From: Timema cristinae
Lineage: Eukaryota > Arthropoda > Insecta > Phasmatodea > Timematidae
NCBI GenBank assembly: GCA_039000515.1
Contig: JBCFYV010000215.1
Coordinates: forward strand, 39,302-103,301
Direction: 5' to 3'
DNA: 64,000 bases
Below, in pieces: positions 1 to 12,107 of the stretch; positions within the stretch are counted from its first letter, which is position 1; each line of letters begins with the position of its first letter. The notes beneath the pieces are model-generated. The model worked only from the letters and a program-made list of their open reading frames with translations, did no database searches and was not told the DNA's origin. A program made the translations under genes and the position numbers.

Positions 1-640
1 ATCTTGGGGTTAAAAGATTTATTTTATAGTCTTGTTAGACTTAAATTTTCGAATATTTACTGAGAAACACTTGCTATTTTATTTTATCACACGCTTTAAT
101 GTTATATTAGATAAATAATTATTCAAAGATCATCAAAAAACAGTTTATTTTCCGAGGATAACACATTCACACACCGAAATAATATTCCATAAGAAGACAC
201 AGATTACTAACTAGCCGAATTAATATTCAAAAAAGACACTGTACTATTCAAATTTGTAATAAAATTATTAACGGGTATCATAGACACGCCTATATACAAA
301 TCAATAGTACTAAACTATAAAATATTTTGTTCTTCAACTTGTTGATTCACGCATGCGGTTTTATTAAATTTATTTTACATGATAATTAAATGTTATACTG
401 TATTTTAAAATTTTTGGATTTTGGTTATGAGAATAACCGTTTTGTTAGTTGTTTAATATTGAAGTTTTCTTTTGCTATTTAATTCAAATTAATTATTAAA
501 AGCAAGAGAACGTTAAAAGAGGCCTTATTGCTGAAAACAAAAATGGCCACTGGGTAAAATATGCAGGTTGATGACGTATAAAAAAGAGAACCGTTGAGAG
601 TTATGAGGCACTAGTGTTAATTCACATGTTTACAAACAGC
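1..640. other. AT-rich noncoding sequence
   Basis: No open frame with protein-like composition, no tandem repeat and no recognisable transposon end is visible. The sequence is plain AT-rich intergenic or intronic DNA. Confidence 0.5.
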
Positions 641-697
641 AAAATTTATATTATTTCACAAACATTTGAATGTTTTTCCTCTTTATTATCACAAACC

Positions 698-1100
698 AGG
701 GTGTCTACCACCCGGAAAATCAGGGAAAACGGAATTAGCCGGGAATTTGAAGTGATCGGGAAAAAACGGAAGAATAAGTCGGGAATTTGGTAAATTACAA
801 CAAAAATCCAGGAAAATGATATTTTACTCAAAATATGAAATACAATAATCAGTAAATTATAATGTAATTTTGTTTGTTTGTAGCTGTGTAATATATTTTT
901 AATTCCTAGTAAACAATTTTAATTCAAATTTTAAAACTTATTATTATTAAAAAAAAGATTAATAGAAAAACGAGGGGTGGGGGGGGGGGGGGGGGGGCGA
1001 AGATGTGAAATACTTTTTTAGTCGGGAATTATAAGAAATGATCATGTAAAATCAGGGAAAAGGTCGGGGATTTAATGGGTCAAGTTTAGTAGACACCATG
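698..1100. mobile_element. MITE, copy 1, with short terminal inverted repeats
   Basis: The segment begins AGGGTGTCTAC and ends GTAGACACCATG, inverted ends differing at about one position, and is flanked by the 6-bp direct repeat CAAACC (692-697 and 1101-1106). The interior is a noncoding series of CGGGAATTT-type motifs plus AT-rich sequence. A diverged copy lies at 8637-9037, so this is a dispersed family. The ends resemble hAT termini (CAGGGTGTC), but the direct repeat is 6 bp rather than the usual 8, so the superfamily is uncertain. Confidence 0.6.
979..997. repeat. Poly-G run
   Basis: Nineteen consecutive G inside the MITE at 698-1100. The length is likely to be unstable and prone to sequencing error. 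The sister copy at 8637-9037 has only a short interrupted G-rich stretch here. Confidence 0.9.
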
Positions 1101-1483
1101 CAAACCTTTTATTTATGTTAAAGATATACGAGGGCACCTATAAAAATATTAATAACCGAATATAATACCATTAAATGTAAAATTTCACGCTCTATTTAAC
1201 CTGTTATTACCACATGAGTTAAAAGAAAAAACTAAAATGAAATTACTAGACTTTCTTTTTTTAAATTTGATTATGGAAAGTAAAATTATACTGTAATCTT
1301 TGGGGAAGTATTGTTAATAGTGATTGATAATATTTTTAGTAATAATAATAGTAGTAATTAGTAAATAATTATTATTTCCAAATATGGTGACAAAAGTTAA
1401 TTTTAGACAATGTTGGCGTTACTGATACCATCTGCTAGCTTCTGCTAGCTGTCATCGAAAACCATAGAAGTGGTAAGTCGACC

Positions 1484-1527
1484 GTACATACATACATACA
1501 TACATACATAAATACATACATACATAG
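1484..1527. repeat. (CATA)n microsatellite
   Basis: About ten CATA units with one interruption (AAATA). Confidence 0.9.
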
Positions 1528-1889
1528 AAACCTAGATGACATCAACTCATATTTTCTTACAACCAGCTTAGCTGTTGGGTTAAGGATTAAACCTACTCCT
1601 TGACTTGCTCTTACATATTCATTCTCATTTTACCACAGTGCCTTGTTATTGGTAAAAATATCAAGTAGTATGATTTTTCTGGAAAGTTAATATATTATTA
1701 AATTAGGAAAATTAATTAATTATTGTTTGATCAAACCTTTCAATAAGGGTTCTAAATATTTTTAATTTCCTGAGAAAGGATACTCAGGCACTTTTCTCGG
1801 GTTAATTCCTGATGCTCAAAAATATCTCCTGGTTTTTCCAATTTCCTAAATTAGTGGCCACCCCAATTATAAACCGGCTGGCAGACTAT

Positions 1890-2530
1890 CTTCTTCCTGT
1901 ATTATATTCTTGCTGGCAAACTGGTCACTATCCTCTCCTTGTATTATTATCTTGCAGGCAAACTGGTCACTATCCTCTCCTTGTATTATTATCTTGCTGG
2001 CAAACTGGTCACTATCCTCTCCTTGTATTATTATCTTGCAGGCAAACTGGTCAATTTCCTCTCCTTGTATTATATTCTTGCTGACAAACTGGTCACTATC
2101 CTCTCCTTGTATTATTATCTTGCAGGCAAACTGGTCAATTTCCTCTCCTTGTATTATATTCTTGCTGACAAACTGGTCACTATCCTCTCCTTGTATTACA
2201 TTCTTGCTGACAAACTGGTCACTATCCTCTCCTTGTATTATTATCTTGCAGGCAAACTGGTCACTATCCTCTCCTTGTATTATTATCTTGCTGGCAAACT
2301 GGTCACTATCCTCTCCTTGTATTATTATCTTGCAGGCAAACTGGTCAATTTCCTCTCCTTGTATTATATTCTTGCTGACAAACTGGTCACTATCCTCTCC
2401 TTGTATTATTATCTTGCAGGCAAACTGGTCAATTTCCTCTCCTTGTATTATATTCTTGCTGACAAACTGGTCACTATCCTCTCCTTGTATTATATTCTTG
2501 CTGACAAACTGGTCACTATCCTCTCCTTTA
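1890..2530. repeat. 42-bp tandem array with a 294-bp higher-order period
   Basis: About fifteen units of 42 bp with the core GGCAAACTGGTCACTATCC followed by CTCTCCTTGTATTATTAT. Units differ at linked sites (CTGGC/CAGGC/CTGAC, CACTATC/CAATTTC, TTATTATC/TTATATTC). The order of variants over seven units repeats once, giving a 7-unit (294-bp) higher-order repeat. Because 42 is divisible by three and the unit lacks stops in two frames, open frames of more than 200 codons run through it. Their products are a simple 14-residue repeat with no sign of coding selection, so no gene is called. Confidence 0.92.
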
Positions 2531-2589
2531 CCATTATTATTAAAGTTATTGTCGAGACATTAAAAAGAAAAATATACAATAGGCTATAG

Positions 2590-4485
2590 AATTGCAATAT
2601 TTATTACTTGAGGTATTTTTAAAAGTTATAATTTGAATACTTTTTGTAATAAAAATTATCAAAATCATGACAGCCATTCACCAATTTTGGCTTGCTTTTC
2701 TTGCCAAATGGGAAAACTGTTTGATAATGTATTTCACTTTCAGCACACAATTTTTGTAAAAATGATAAAGTTGACATGACAGATAAGGTGGTTATCTCAA
2801 GTGGAAATAAAAACATGTTTTTAAAATGTTATTACAGACCCTGATGCAACATACCACACTTATACACTAAATTCCTCCCTCTGAGCTCAAACCAACAACG
2901 GCACAGTTTCACGCTAGTTACGGTATCTTTGTTTTATCTGTGCATTCATTCCGTATTGTATAAATGTGCATCAGCGCCCTCTTCTTTCACACACCTGGGC
3001 TGCCAATGTTGGCGTCAGCAGTCTTTTGTTTCGGAACCAGCATTTACAAAACAAACAAACCCGACTGTTGTACACATATGGACTCTGATTTGATGTCCGT
3101 AACTGTCTCGGATGTGCTTTCATTTGTTCTGAAGACTTGCACTCAAAACAAAATACATATATTTCTATCACTGGTATAGCGGAACACTTATTTCCAGTCA
3201 TTACATGTGTGGCCCGGTAGACAGAATTGTTCAAAGCTCGACTAAACTAATAATAATGGGGGAAATGGTGAAAACTGAAAACATGTTCGTTATTGGTTTT
3301 ATACAACACATAAAATAAAACACTAGTAGAAACTAACTAAATATTATTTGTTTCCAACAATCTTCAAATTGTCTGCAATGTTATTAAACTAAAAGGCTGC
3401 CGCCATATAAAGGACACAGGAATGTAGTAATTAACTTGAAAGAGTTACAGGACATCTCCAAAGCTTTGGTTTTTCTACTCACCTGTTGATGTACTGTGTA
3501 CTGTGTACATCACACGTTTCTTGACAGGTTAGTGTTAGTGTTAGTGTATTTTCTTCACCTCTAAAGACAAGTTTGAACGATTACCAGTGCCCACAAGAGA
3601 GAAATGGTTGGAGATAGCTCAGGGAGTCAAGAATAAAGTAGAAGAGCAAAATTCCCAAATATTGCAATTGGGAAGCATAGCAGAATAATCACTCAAGTCA
3701 TTCCATTTCACTGAACTAAAACTACAAACCCTCTTTTCAGGGAATTTTTGTGAGTTTTTTCTATACTTCTCATTGGTTGTTTCTCTTTTATTCTCTGTCT
3801 CTCTCGAGATGATGCAGTCTTAAGGTACTGTTTACGGCATGAGTGATCCTTTGATATGCAGTTTTAGCAATAAATTCTGATCTTAAGAACTTTTGTTGTT
3901 GTTTTGGGTTGGATCAGTTAATCAGAAGATGGGTTTTTGAATATTTCCTTTGTGGATAATACAAGCCTCTTCCTCGACTTTCATTTACAAATACGCTAAC
4001 CTGAATAAAAAAAAAGTGTGGTTACAAAAAGTATTTGTCATTAAATTTGAAACATTTCAGAAAATTAAATCTCCACTAACCCTTCTCAGAGAATATATTT
4101 TTGGTAGTAAATTGTTTATTGTGAATATTTTAAAATATTTGTTAAAATAATTCAATCTAATAAATTATTATATTTAATATTTTGTTCTTCTCATCCTGTT
4201 TTAAATTTTGTATTGCATATTTGAACATATTTAACTTTAAAAATCGCAGTTGAACATGTTCAAAATGATCCGTACATCAGTTTGAAAGATATTTAGGATG
4301 GATACTTTTGAAGAAAAAAAGCCCTGTATGATAAACTGTAAAATCATACAATCCTGAGAAAGTATAGTGACGTATAACTAGATATCATTCAGTTTCATAA
4401 GTGTTGGGGTGAACTCCATGTTATTTATACATTCATCTAATCCTCATTAGAAAATGCAACTGTCTTATTGTCATGGCTAAAGTCA
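2590..4485. other. Noncoding stretch without recognisable features
   Basis: AT-rich sequence with only a short TTAGTG repeat near 3530-3545. The small open frames in it have no recognisable domains. Confidence 0.45.
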
Positions 4486-4493
4486 CACATAAC

Positions 4494-5106
4494 AAGTAGC
4501 GTACGCAGGATTGCAAATAAGGGGGAACTGCTAGAGGGAAATCTTTTTTATCATATATTATATACCTAGAAGCTTTTTTGGAAGGTAATTTATTGGTATT
4601 TGTTAACTTGATCTTTTATATTTTTACTTTTATAAACATGATAATACAACAAAATAATAAATAAATAGGCCTAAATTAAAGAACACGAATTCGACACTCA
4701 ACACTGTATTAAACTAAACTAAAGATTAACTCACTGCAATCTGTTGAGAAATAAAAAAGAGAAAGACTGTTGAGTGTTATAAACAATACTCTTTTAAGAA
4801 GAAGATGCGCTGGCACTGAGAGAGAAGTAAGTAGTTAGTCCGACTGACCAAGGAATGATATTTTCACAGCATGAAGATATCCCACTTTCATTCCATTAAA
4901 GATAGTCCACGCCTATCAAATAAATACATTTGGTGATTGATATAGAGACTATTTCTGATCACCTGATATTTTCTTTGTTCACAACATTTAATTGGACATA
5001 CCTCCATCCCCATTTTCTCTTAGGATCTGTGTGGATCTCGAGGCACCCCCAAACTACAATAAGGAGGGCTCAAGCCCCCTCAAACACCTCTGTGAGTACG
5101 CTACTG
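4494..5106. mobile_element. hAT-type MITE with 8-bp target duplication
   Basis: The ends are inverted: AGTAGCGTACGCA after the first base at the left and TGAGTACGCTACTG at the right. The perfect 8-bp direct repeat CACATAAC flanks the element at 4486-4493 and 5107-5114. An 8-bp duplication and short CAGTAG-like termini are the hAT signature. The 613-bp interior has no transposase-like frame, so this is a non-autonomous copy. The 80-codon open frame inside (4930-5172) crosses the right end and is not a gene. Confidence 0.8.
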
Positions 5107-5219
5107 CACATAACCAATGTGAACACTGATTTTATACGTTCAAATGAAATTATCTCAAAAGTTAAGAGCTAACAAATAAATGGTATGGTCCGACTCCGCA
5201 TGGACTTTCTTGCTTTATT

Positions 5220-6510
5220 GTTTAAAAATGGAGATATTTACTCACAATTCGTAATATATGTGAAATGAGATAATATACACTAGCAAACCTGAGAAAAAAT
5301 TGCGTTATACTTACGTTAAACATTTTTTGACTCCTGGATTTAACTTTTATGATTTTATTTTTAGAGAATTAAAGTAATTATTTGTATTTTTGGACAAAAA
5401 AAATTGATATTGGGTTCACAAGGGTCAATACTACTTACTAAAATTTTGACTTTCAGTTAAAATTCATGACATTTTATTAGAGATTGCACATCTTATGGTT
5501 ATCAAATTTTTATTAAATTCCTCATTTATAAATTAAGACCAATAATAAAGGTAAACATTGACTATTGAGTCTAAAATGATAGATCATTGCTGTATAAACA
5601 TTTCCCCTAAGAGGTTAAAGAAAAACCAACATACATTTTTTGAGAAACTTAATTAGGCCTATCTACTTACTCTATGGAATTGGAGAATTATTGCGTTAAA
5701 AATTAAGTAGTATTGCTCTACAAAATTGTATCAATATATTTGCATCTCCAAAACTATTGGTTTTGTAAATATATATTTCAAATAAAAGTTTTTTATTTTT
5801 AATAATACTACAATTTTGCAATGATAAGCTATTTAGTGTCCTAAATAGTTGAGGAGATATGGAAATTTCCGCTTCTGTAAAGTACCATAAAAGTCATTTT
5901 CATAGGAAAAAGAAAATAGCCATTTTGTTTAAAATCTTAATCAACGCCTAGATACAAATTTTAATCTAAATCATTAAAGCCGATTTTGAGAAAATGGATT
6001 TTTTCTCTTTTCACCTTTTATTAAACTATAAAAGTTAAGACTTAGATAAGTTGGTCTAAAAATATGTATAAAAACTTAATTCATAAATTAAACAATCTTA
6101 ATTTTAGGTTTAAACAGGCACACAGACAGACAGCAAATGAAAGTAGCCATTTTGTTTATGATATTGATCAATGCTTAGAAATTAAATTTAATCAAGATTA
6201 TTAGAGCCAAATTTTATAAAATTGACTTTTTCTCTTTTGCCCTTCAGTAAACTACCCTTAATTTTAGAATTGGATATATAATTCCAAAAACCCCTCGGGA
6301 TAACCCCATGAAAACCCTAGATACCATGTTTTAGCCTGATCGGTAAAATAGTTTAGGCTCTAGTTAGAGGTACAGTCAGACAGACGGACGAAAATTCAAA
6401 GACCACTCTTTCAGATTCAGGGGGTCGTGAAATTTGGAAATTCATCAAAATCTTGATTTTGAGTTTTTTTACAATAACAATACTTTCTCTACCTATAAGT
6501 ATAAATGTGT
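5220..6510. repeat. Dispersed repeat family A, copy 1
   Basis: This AT-rich segment matches 44470-45510 over most of its length. Shared landmarks are a CCAAAACCCCTCG motif followed by GATCGGTAAAAT, a CAGACAGACGGACG-like stretch, and TTCATCAAAATCTTGATTT near the end. No protein domain was recognised, so the family is an unclassified interspersed repeat, perhaps the 3' part of a longer element. Confidence 0.6.
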
Positions 6511-7730
6511 TAACACAAAATTTATTTGTTATTCAAATTTAAACACTTGAGAAAAGAATTCTGCTGCAATTTTTATGAACACGTTAGAAAATAAGATGTT
6601 TTTCACAACCTTGTAGGCAGTAACGGGGTATTGCAAGGTTAATAACCTGCTAGACAGGTATTGAGGCATATTGTGAGAGTCGCCACCTGTACAACAATAG
6701 CTTCCTAAAATCTTTGAAGGGGGTGTCTTGGACCACACAGGGTACTGCCGCTGATGGTACAAAGGGACAATTAGGGGAGTCAAGTAAAGTCACACTCATT
6801 ACTCTTGTCTCGCTGGGCTTGAGACAAGGACACACTCGCGTTAGCAGCTTGGATAGTCGCCGCAGATCTAATTATTATAATAACAACTCTGGCGTGATAA
6901 TTAATAGTAATTATATTAAATCACCTTAAAAGCAATTTGTATTGTGAATCTATCCTAAATCTGTAGACGATCACTCTCACATTAGCCAAGACGTGTGATG
7001 TGTATTATGTGAAATACTAGAAGCCAACCAATATAATAAATAGTAATTCAAATATATGATGTTTTAATATTCACAAAGCTTTTTCACTCGCTGGAGTAAA
7101 TAAATCTTGGCTGTCTACAGAACTTAAGGTGTATATAATAACAAAATAATTATATGGTCAGAATAATTTAAACTCCTCCATCAACAATAGACAAAATAAT
7201 GATTCTATTTGAAAAATTACACCAGATTTATTTGTTCCATTTGATCAGATTGATCAAAAATGATCAGTTTGTTTGGCATGAAAGCCATGTGTATGCTTGT
7301 TGTTCAAGTCATTAGTGGTGGCACAGAAGTCTGACACCTTACCCCTACATAAATATTTAGAATAAAGCATTATTAGTGTACAGAATTTGGGCTATCTGCC
7401 CTAAACGAGATCGACAAGTGGTTGGATAATACAATCCTAATCAAATAGAAGTGCAGTCTAGGTAAGACAGAAAGCTAATTAGTAATCAGTCTTCATTATA
7501 CTATACATAGTGCAATCAAATATAGAACTATTATTTCATACATGTAAAACTAACAATAGAGTTTAAATTTCCACATCAAACTACATATAAAATAATTACT
7601 ATAATCAGGAAGGAAGCATTTTAGGGGTAGTCTACCCACATTTGCATGGAAGGAGAGTGGGAAATGATATAGTAAAAGCACTATCAGTGACATGACTACA
7701 GATATAAGTGAGGGGTTGATGTGTTTACAG
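6511..7730. other. Probable Mlx intron with SINE debris
   Basis: The stretch is noncoding and precedes the first recognised Mlx exon. A short fragment at 7318-7347 (CAGAAGTCTGACACCTTACC) matches the head of the tRNA-derived SINE found at 9.7, 27.0, 38.2 and 43.5 kb. A second fragment near 7630-7680 resembles the body of the SINEs at 61.2 and 62.5 kb. Confidence 0.45.
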
Positions 7731-7942
7731 ACGATGAAGACAGTGACAACAAGAGTTCGACCGTCAGCTACAAGGAGCGACGACGAGAAGCGCACACCCA
7801 GGCGGAACAGAAGCGGAGGGATGCCATCAAGAAAGGCTATGACTCTTTACAAGACCTGGTCCCCACCTGTCAACAAACTGACAGTTCCGGGTACAAGCTG
7901 AGCAAGGCCACAGTCTTACAAAAGTCCATAGAATACATCCAG
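7731..7942 (+). CDS. Mlx: Mlx, bHLH exon (internal)
   Basis: This exon encodes the basic helix-loop-helix region of Max-like protein X, a nuclear factor that pairs with Mondo/ChREBP and binds carbohydrate-response E-boxes. It opens after the acceptor TGTGTTTACAG with an acidic DEDSDN run. The basic region RRREAHTQAEQKRRDAIKKG follows, then helix 1 (YDSLQDLVPTC), a loop, and helix 2 (KLSKATVLQKSIEYIQ). It ends at CAG just before a GTACTAGG donor, phase 0, and joins to the exon at 10344. The first base completes a codon begun upstream, so N-terminal exons exist but were not found in the window. The 3' part of the exon and its donor are duplicated in tandem just downstream. Identity rests on the continuous match of all four exons to the Mlx layout. 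Confidence 0.9.
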
Positions 7943-8130
7943 GTACTAGGTCCACACAAGTAACAAGTTTAGATTAGATTGACACTCCCAGTACCAGGCC
8001 AACAGACTGACAGTTCCGGGTACAAGCTGAGCAAGGCCACAGTCTTACAAAAGTCCATAGAATACATCCAGGTACTTGGTCCACACAAGTAACAAGTTTA
8101 GATTAGATTGACACTCCCAGTACCAGGCCA
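7872..8130 (+). repeat. 129-bp tandem duplication of the Mlx exon 3' half
   Basis: Two nearly identical 129-bp copies meet near 8001. Each contains the second half of the bHLH exon, the donor and the following intron sequence. Differences are few: CAAACT versus CAGACT at the left, and GTACTAGG versus GTACTTGG at the donor. The second copy has AACAG|ACTGAC, a weak potential acceptor in phase 0. The copy can therefore be read as a pseudo-exon, although the helix-2 segment it carries is redundant. Confidence 0.9.
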
Positions 8131-8636
8131 AGACTTACCTTGTACTTAACTCCACAGCCTCACACAAATAATAAACAATAAACTTACACAATCACCTGGT
8201 TTTGTATATTTTGTACAATAAAATGTGCATATAGGCTCATAATGAATAATCCAAATTCTAAATGGTACCTGATTTGGAAATAGTTACTATAAAATTATAT
8301 TTTATTGACTATAGGCCTACCAGCAAGCTAATATCACAATGTACTGTAGTCTGTACATTAGAAAGTATAAGAGCCAATATGTAATTAATCATTCACGTGT
8401 TTATCATTCAAACACATATTATTCATAATACTATACTATAACACAGCGTTCACTTTCGTAAACAGCATTGATTCTATATTTTATCTCTAATCCCCCCCAA
8501 TTCTTGTATTTCATCTTGGTCATCTATATCATCAGCCAAATTCTATTCTCCTCGCCATTGCTTATGCAGCATGAACACAAGAAACAGAAGTGCTAAGAAT
8601 CATTACACTTGAACCACTTGGAGGGTGATTTTAGTT

Positions 8637-9037
8637 ACCATCTGGGAAAACGGGAATTAGCCGGGAATTGGAAGTGATCAGGAAAAAACTGGAATAAGTC
8701 GGGAATTTGGTAAATCACAATAAAAATCCAGGAAAATGATATTTTACTCAAAATATGAAATACAATAATCATTAAATCAGTAAATTGTCATTTTTTGTTT
8801 GTAGCTGTGTAATATATTTTTAATTCCTAGTAAACAATTTTAAAAGAATTTAAAAAAATATTCAAATTTTAAAACTTTTTATTATTCATAAAAAAGATTA
8901 ATATAAAAACGAGGGGAGCTAGGGGCCGGGAGAGGGCTAGTTAGAAAGATGTGACATACTTTTTTATTCGGGAATTTAAGGAAATGATCAGGGTAAAGGC
9001 TGGGGACTTCATTGGTAAAGTTGAGCAGACACCTTGT
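8637..9037. mobile_element. MITE, copy 2 of the 698-1100 family
   Basis: The interior aligns with 698-1100: GGGAATTAGCCGGGAATT, GTCGGGAATTTGGTAAAT and AATCCAGGAAAATGATATT all recur. The right end GCAGACACC is a degraded form of GTAGACACC. The termini are more decayed than in copy 1 and no target duplication is visible. Confidence 0.6.
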
Positions 9038-9710
9038 ATAAAAACTCCACTCACATGTGCTGTGAAATGCCAACTATGACCACAATTTAGAGCTAACAGT
9101 CCAAGGAATGCGTAGCACTAACTAAACACATAGAAAACATGCTGATCTAAATTCAAGACCCCGTAGAATTGACGAGCTCAGTGAAATTCCTAAGACAGCC
9201 ATGGCCTCAAGAGTGTTAATTGTGGAGGCAACACAGAACTACACGGAACATTGTAACCAAACTGTATTGCGTAATAATAATTTGGCAGGCTTGAGAGTTC
9301 CCGACAAGTGTCATTGGTACTTTATGGCACTGCCATTTTTTTTATTTAAACATTATTTAGTTAGTTGGTAGTGATTTTCATTTGAGATAAAGTTCCATGA
9401 GCTTTCACATGCTTCATAATTGTATTGACTGAGCAAGACAAGATCTGCACGATTGAGACAAGTCAAGTGAAGTTGAGTTTTCTCTTACAGTCCGTTGTGT
9501 TTCTAACACTGGTCCTCTGGCATGGCTTTCATGCTACAGAAACCTATTATCAAAGTCTACACACTCACATTAAAAGAAAAATCTGAATATTTACAAAGTG
9601 TAGTATAGTTTTAAGAAATTGATATGGTTTCTATTTTAAATATATCATTTTGAAGAAATACCTCTTTTTGTATTGACCTACATCCCTACTTCATGAGTAA
9701 TAAATAAACG

Positions 9711-9972
9711 GTGACCGGTTGGCTAGGGTAAGGTGTCAGACTTCTATGCTGGCGGCCGGGGTTCAATCCTCGGTCCCGGCACAGATTTATCTGATTGCCA
9801 AACCCTTCCTTCACCTCTGACAAGTTATCTTGTGAATGTGGGGAATGTCAGGCCTCCACCGTGGTTCGGATTCCACGTTAAACTGTAGGTCCTTCATTTC
9901 ATCTCGCAATCACCCTACCATTACACATTAGCGTAAGTGCGTATAACCCAAACGGGTAGTAAGACGCGGTGC

Positions 9973-10006
<34 letters not shown>
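9711..10006 (+). mobile_element. tRNA-derived SINE, family 1, + copy
   Basis: A tRNA-like head carries an A box (TGGCTAGGGTAAGGTGTC) and a B box (GGGGTTCAATCC, 9758-9769). A body with CGTGGTTCGG-like and TACCCAAACGGG motifs follows, then an (AAT)n tail at about 9973-10006. The same unit occurs in reverse at 26964, 38151 and 43530. Such elements are transcribed by RNA polymerase III and mobilised by a LINE partner. Confidence 0.85.
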
Positions 10007-10007
<1 letters not shown>

Positions 10008-10343
10008 CTAAACAGCTTTGTCCCATTTTTGCCAGTTATTAATCCCTGCTGGATACTGTGTATCCTCCTCTCTCTTGTCAGTATATATAATTAGTGCTGA
10101 TAGGCCAGACACTTGGTGAAATGGGGGGGAAACCCCAACTAATCACAAACAATCAACTGGATTAAAAAAACATAGCATAGTTTGAAATAATTATGTTTCA
10201 ATTTTGCTGTAACCTTATAAATCTTGTAAAATGGTTTCTAGGTCCTACTTCCTTTGTTTTCTAATGTCGACTCTTGAATGCGACCCGACCCTTGGTTTGG
10301 GAGGTTTTATGATTTGTCTGTTCTCGTCTGTATTGTGTTGTAG

Positions 10344-10511
10344 TTCCTCCATCAGCAAAAGAAGAAGCAGGAAGAAGAACGCAACGCACTGCGTAAAGAA
10401 GTCGTTGCGTTGCGCATCATGCAGACCAACTATGAGCAGATAGTGAAGGCTCACCAGAACCAACCTGGACAGACGGAGATGAGAGTATCTGACGAGACTA
10501 AGTTCCAGGTG
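10344..10511 (+). CDS. Mlx: Mlx, leucine-zipper exon (internal)
   Basis: The exon follows the acceptor GTATTGTGTTGTAG and is exactly 56 codons, phase 0 at both ends, ending before GTGAGT. It continues helix 2 as FLHQQKKKQEEERNALRKEV and carries a heptad-like run through MQTNYEQIVKAHQNQ, the zipper that sets the dimer partner in Mlx. It ends in a linker with DETKFQV. The join from IQ (7942) to FLHQ and from FQV to FQSV (20640) is uninterrupted. CAG|GTGGTG three bases upstream is a weaker alternative donor. The opposite-strand frame over the exon is a shadow. Confidence 0.92.
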
Positions 10512-11317
10512 GTGAGTTCACTCCAATAACATGTTACCATGGACAGTTGTTATTTGTCACATATTAAAGAATTACTCAATCAAATTGCTTTAAAGTATTA
10601 AATATAGTTGGGACAGTTCTGAATTTGAATCTTAGAAAATATAATAAACAGTCACTTACAAAATAACTTAGTCATTAAATAACATAACCACACTAAATAT
10701 AATTGAGGGAAATATCTATCTCTGAATATATTTAAGCAGAGAAAACATATTTTTAGTGCAAAATAATGATAAAAGTGGCTTTTAAATATCAAAATTATCA
10801 CGAAATTAGCCTTCAACACACTCATTGCATATAGACCCGTAAATTACGTGGGTATTATTATTTGTAATGGCATCCATTTGCTTTTATACCATGAATAGTA
10901 AGTGTTGGATAAGCTAATATTTTTGGAGTGCAACAGCGCTTTTTGTGATAGTTTTAGTAACTGGTTCGATCGAGAAATGTTTTTGTTATTCTCATGGACA
11001 AGAATGTGGCTCTATTTATTCAGGCTAGTTTGAATATTCTGATGTCTTACTGTGAAAGTATTTGTAAGAATTCACGACATGAGTTTTTTTTATTTAGAAA
11101 CTATATTAGTCAATCTTAAAATTTATTTTTAGAATATACCTATTTGTATTCGAACCACAAATATTTGATTATAAATACACTATTGCTATAGTTCTATTAG
11201 GACTAGTTATTTAATTCACATAAATATCAAAAATCTTACTCAACACTTGTTGAACATAATATTTAGTTTTTATTTGGAAAAATTACAATTTAAAAATAAA
11301 TAAATATAAAATTTTAA

Positions 11318-11351
<34 letters not shown>

Positions 11352-12060
11352 TCAAGATTATAGAAGATAGTCTAAATGTAATGGCTATATTAATAACTGC
11401 AACCAAATCTGAGTTTTTGTCCTTTTTCCTGACTATTCAAAAACCTGAAAAAAATATATAATCCTAAAGTGGAAAATTATTTTTTTTTTCTCCCTCGTTT
11501 CTTGTCCCATTCACGTGGGAAATCGTTAATTCCCGAAGTCAAAATATCATTCCCGCACAGCACTATTTCTAAATGATAATATTTCCCTGTAATGTGTATT
11601 CATATCCATGTAAACACGTCGGTCAATGGTCTTGTGATGCAACACTAGGTTTTAATATAGCTCTATCAGGATGAACTCAGAATAGTCGTTAAAAACTATT
11701 TAAAAAAACTATTTTTTTTTTTATAAAATCTCTATTCTGAAAATGTTTGCATCCTCAAATATCCTTAAGTCTCTATTCCTTGGATTAAGGCATTGGTCCT
11801 GTTGATTACATTATTGCCATAGGAGCATGCTAGATAGTCTTATCTTCAAGTTGTTGACTGTGAAGACACTGCTCCTCTAACCTCTTAGCTGGTGGGGTAT
11901 ACCTGATTGACCTGGTGCTATACCTGGCTCTTTTACTCTCATACCTGATTGACCTGGCTTTTGACCTGGCTTTATACCTCGTTCTTATGCTCTTGTAGAT
12001 GGTGTGTCATACCTGATTGAATTGAATGGTGTGGCATACTTGATTAAGTTTATATATATA
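10512..12060 (+). other. Start of the large Mlx intron: AT-rich with simple repeats
   Basis: No coding signal. An (AT)n run lies at about 11318-11352, and an irregular repeat built on ACCTGATTGACCTGGC lies at about 11890-12045. The rest is ordinary intron-like sequence. Confidence 0.5.
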
Positions 12061-12064
12061 TACA

Positions 12065-12107
12065 TAGAGAGAGAGAGATTGAGATTGAGATTGAGATTGA
12101 GATTGAT
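12065..12107. repeat. (GA)n / (GAGATT)n microsatellite
   Basis: A GA run passes into about five GAGATT units. Confidence 0.85.

Noticed and set aside
1910..2589. Two >200-codon frames in the 42-bp array
   Set aside because: Period divisible by three, trivial 14-residue repeats, no domain or splice context.
7721..7963. Independent short gene around the Mlx bHLH
   Set aside because: The ATG lies before the acceptor at 7730 and the frame reads past the donor at 7942; the real product is spliced Mlx.
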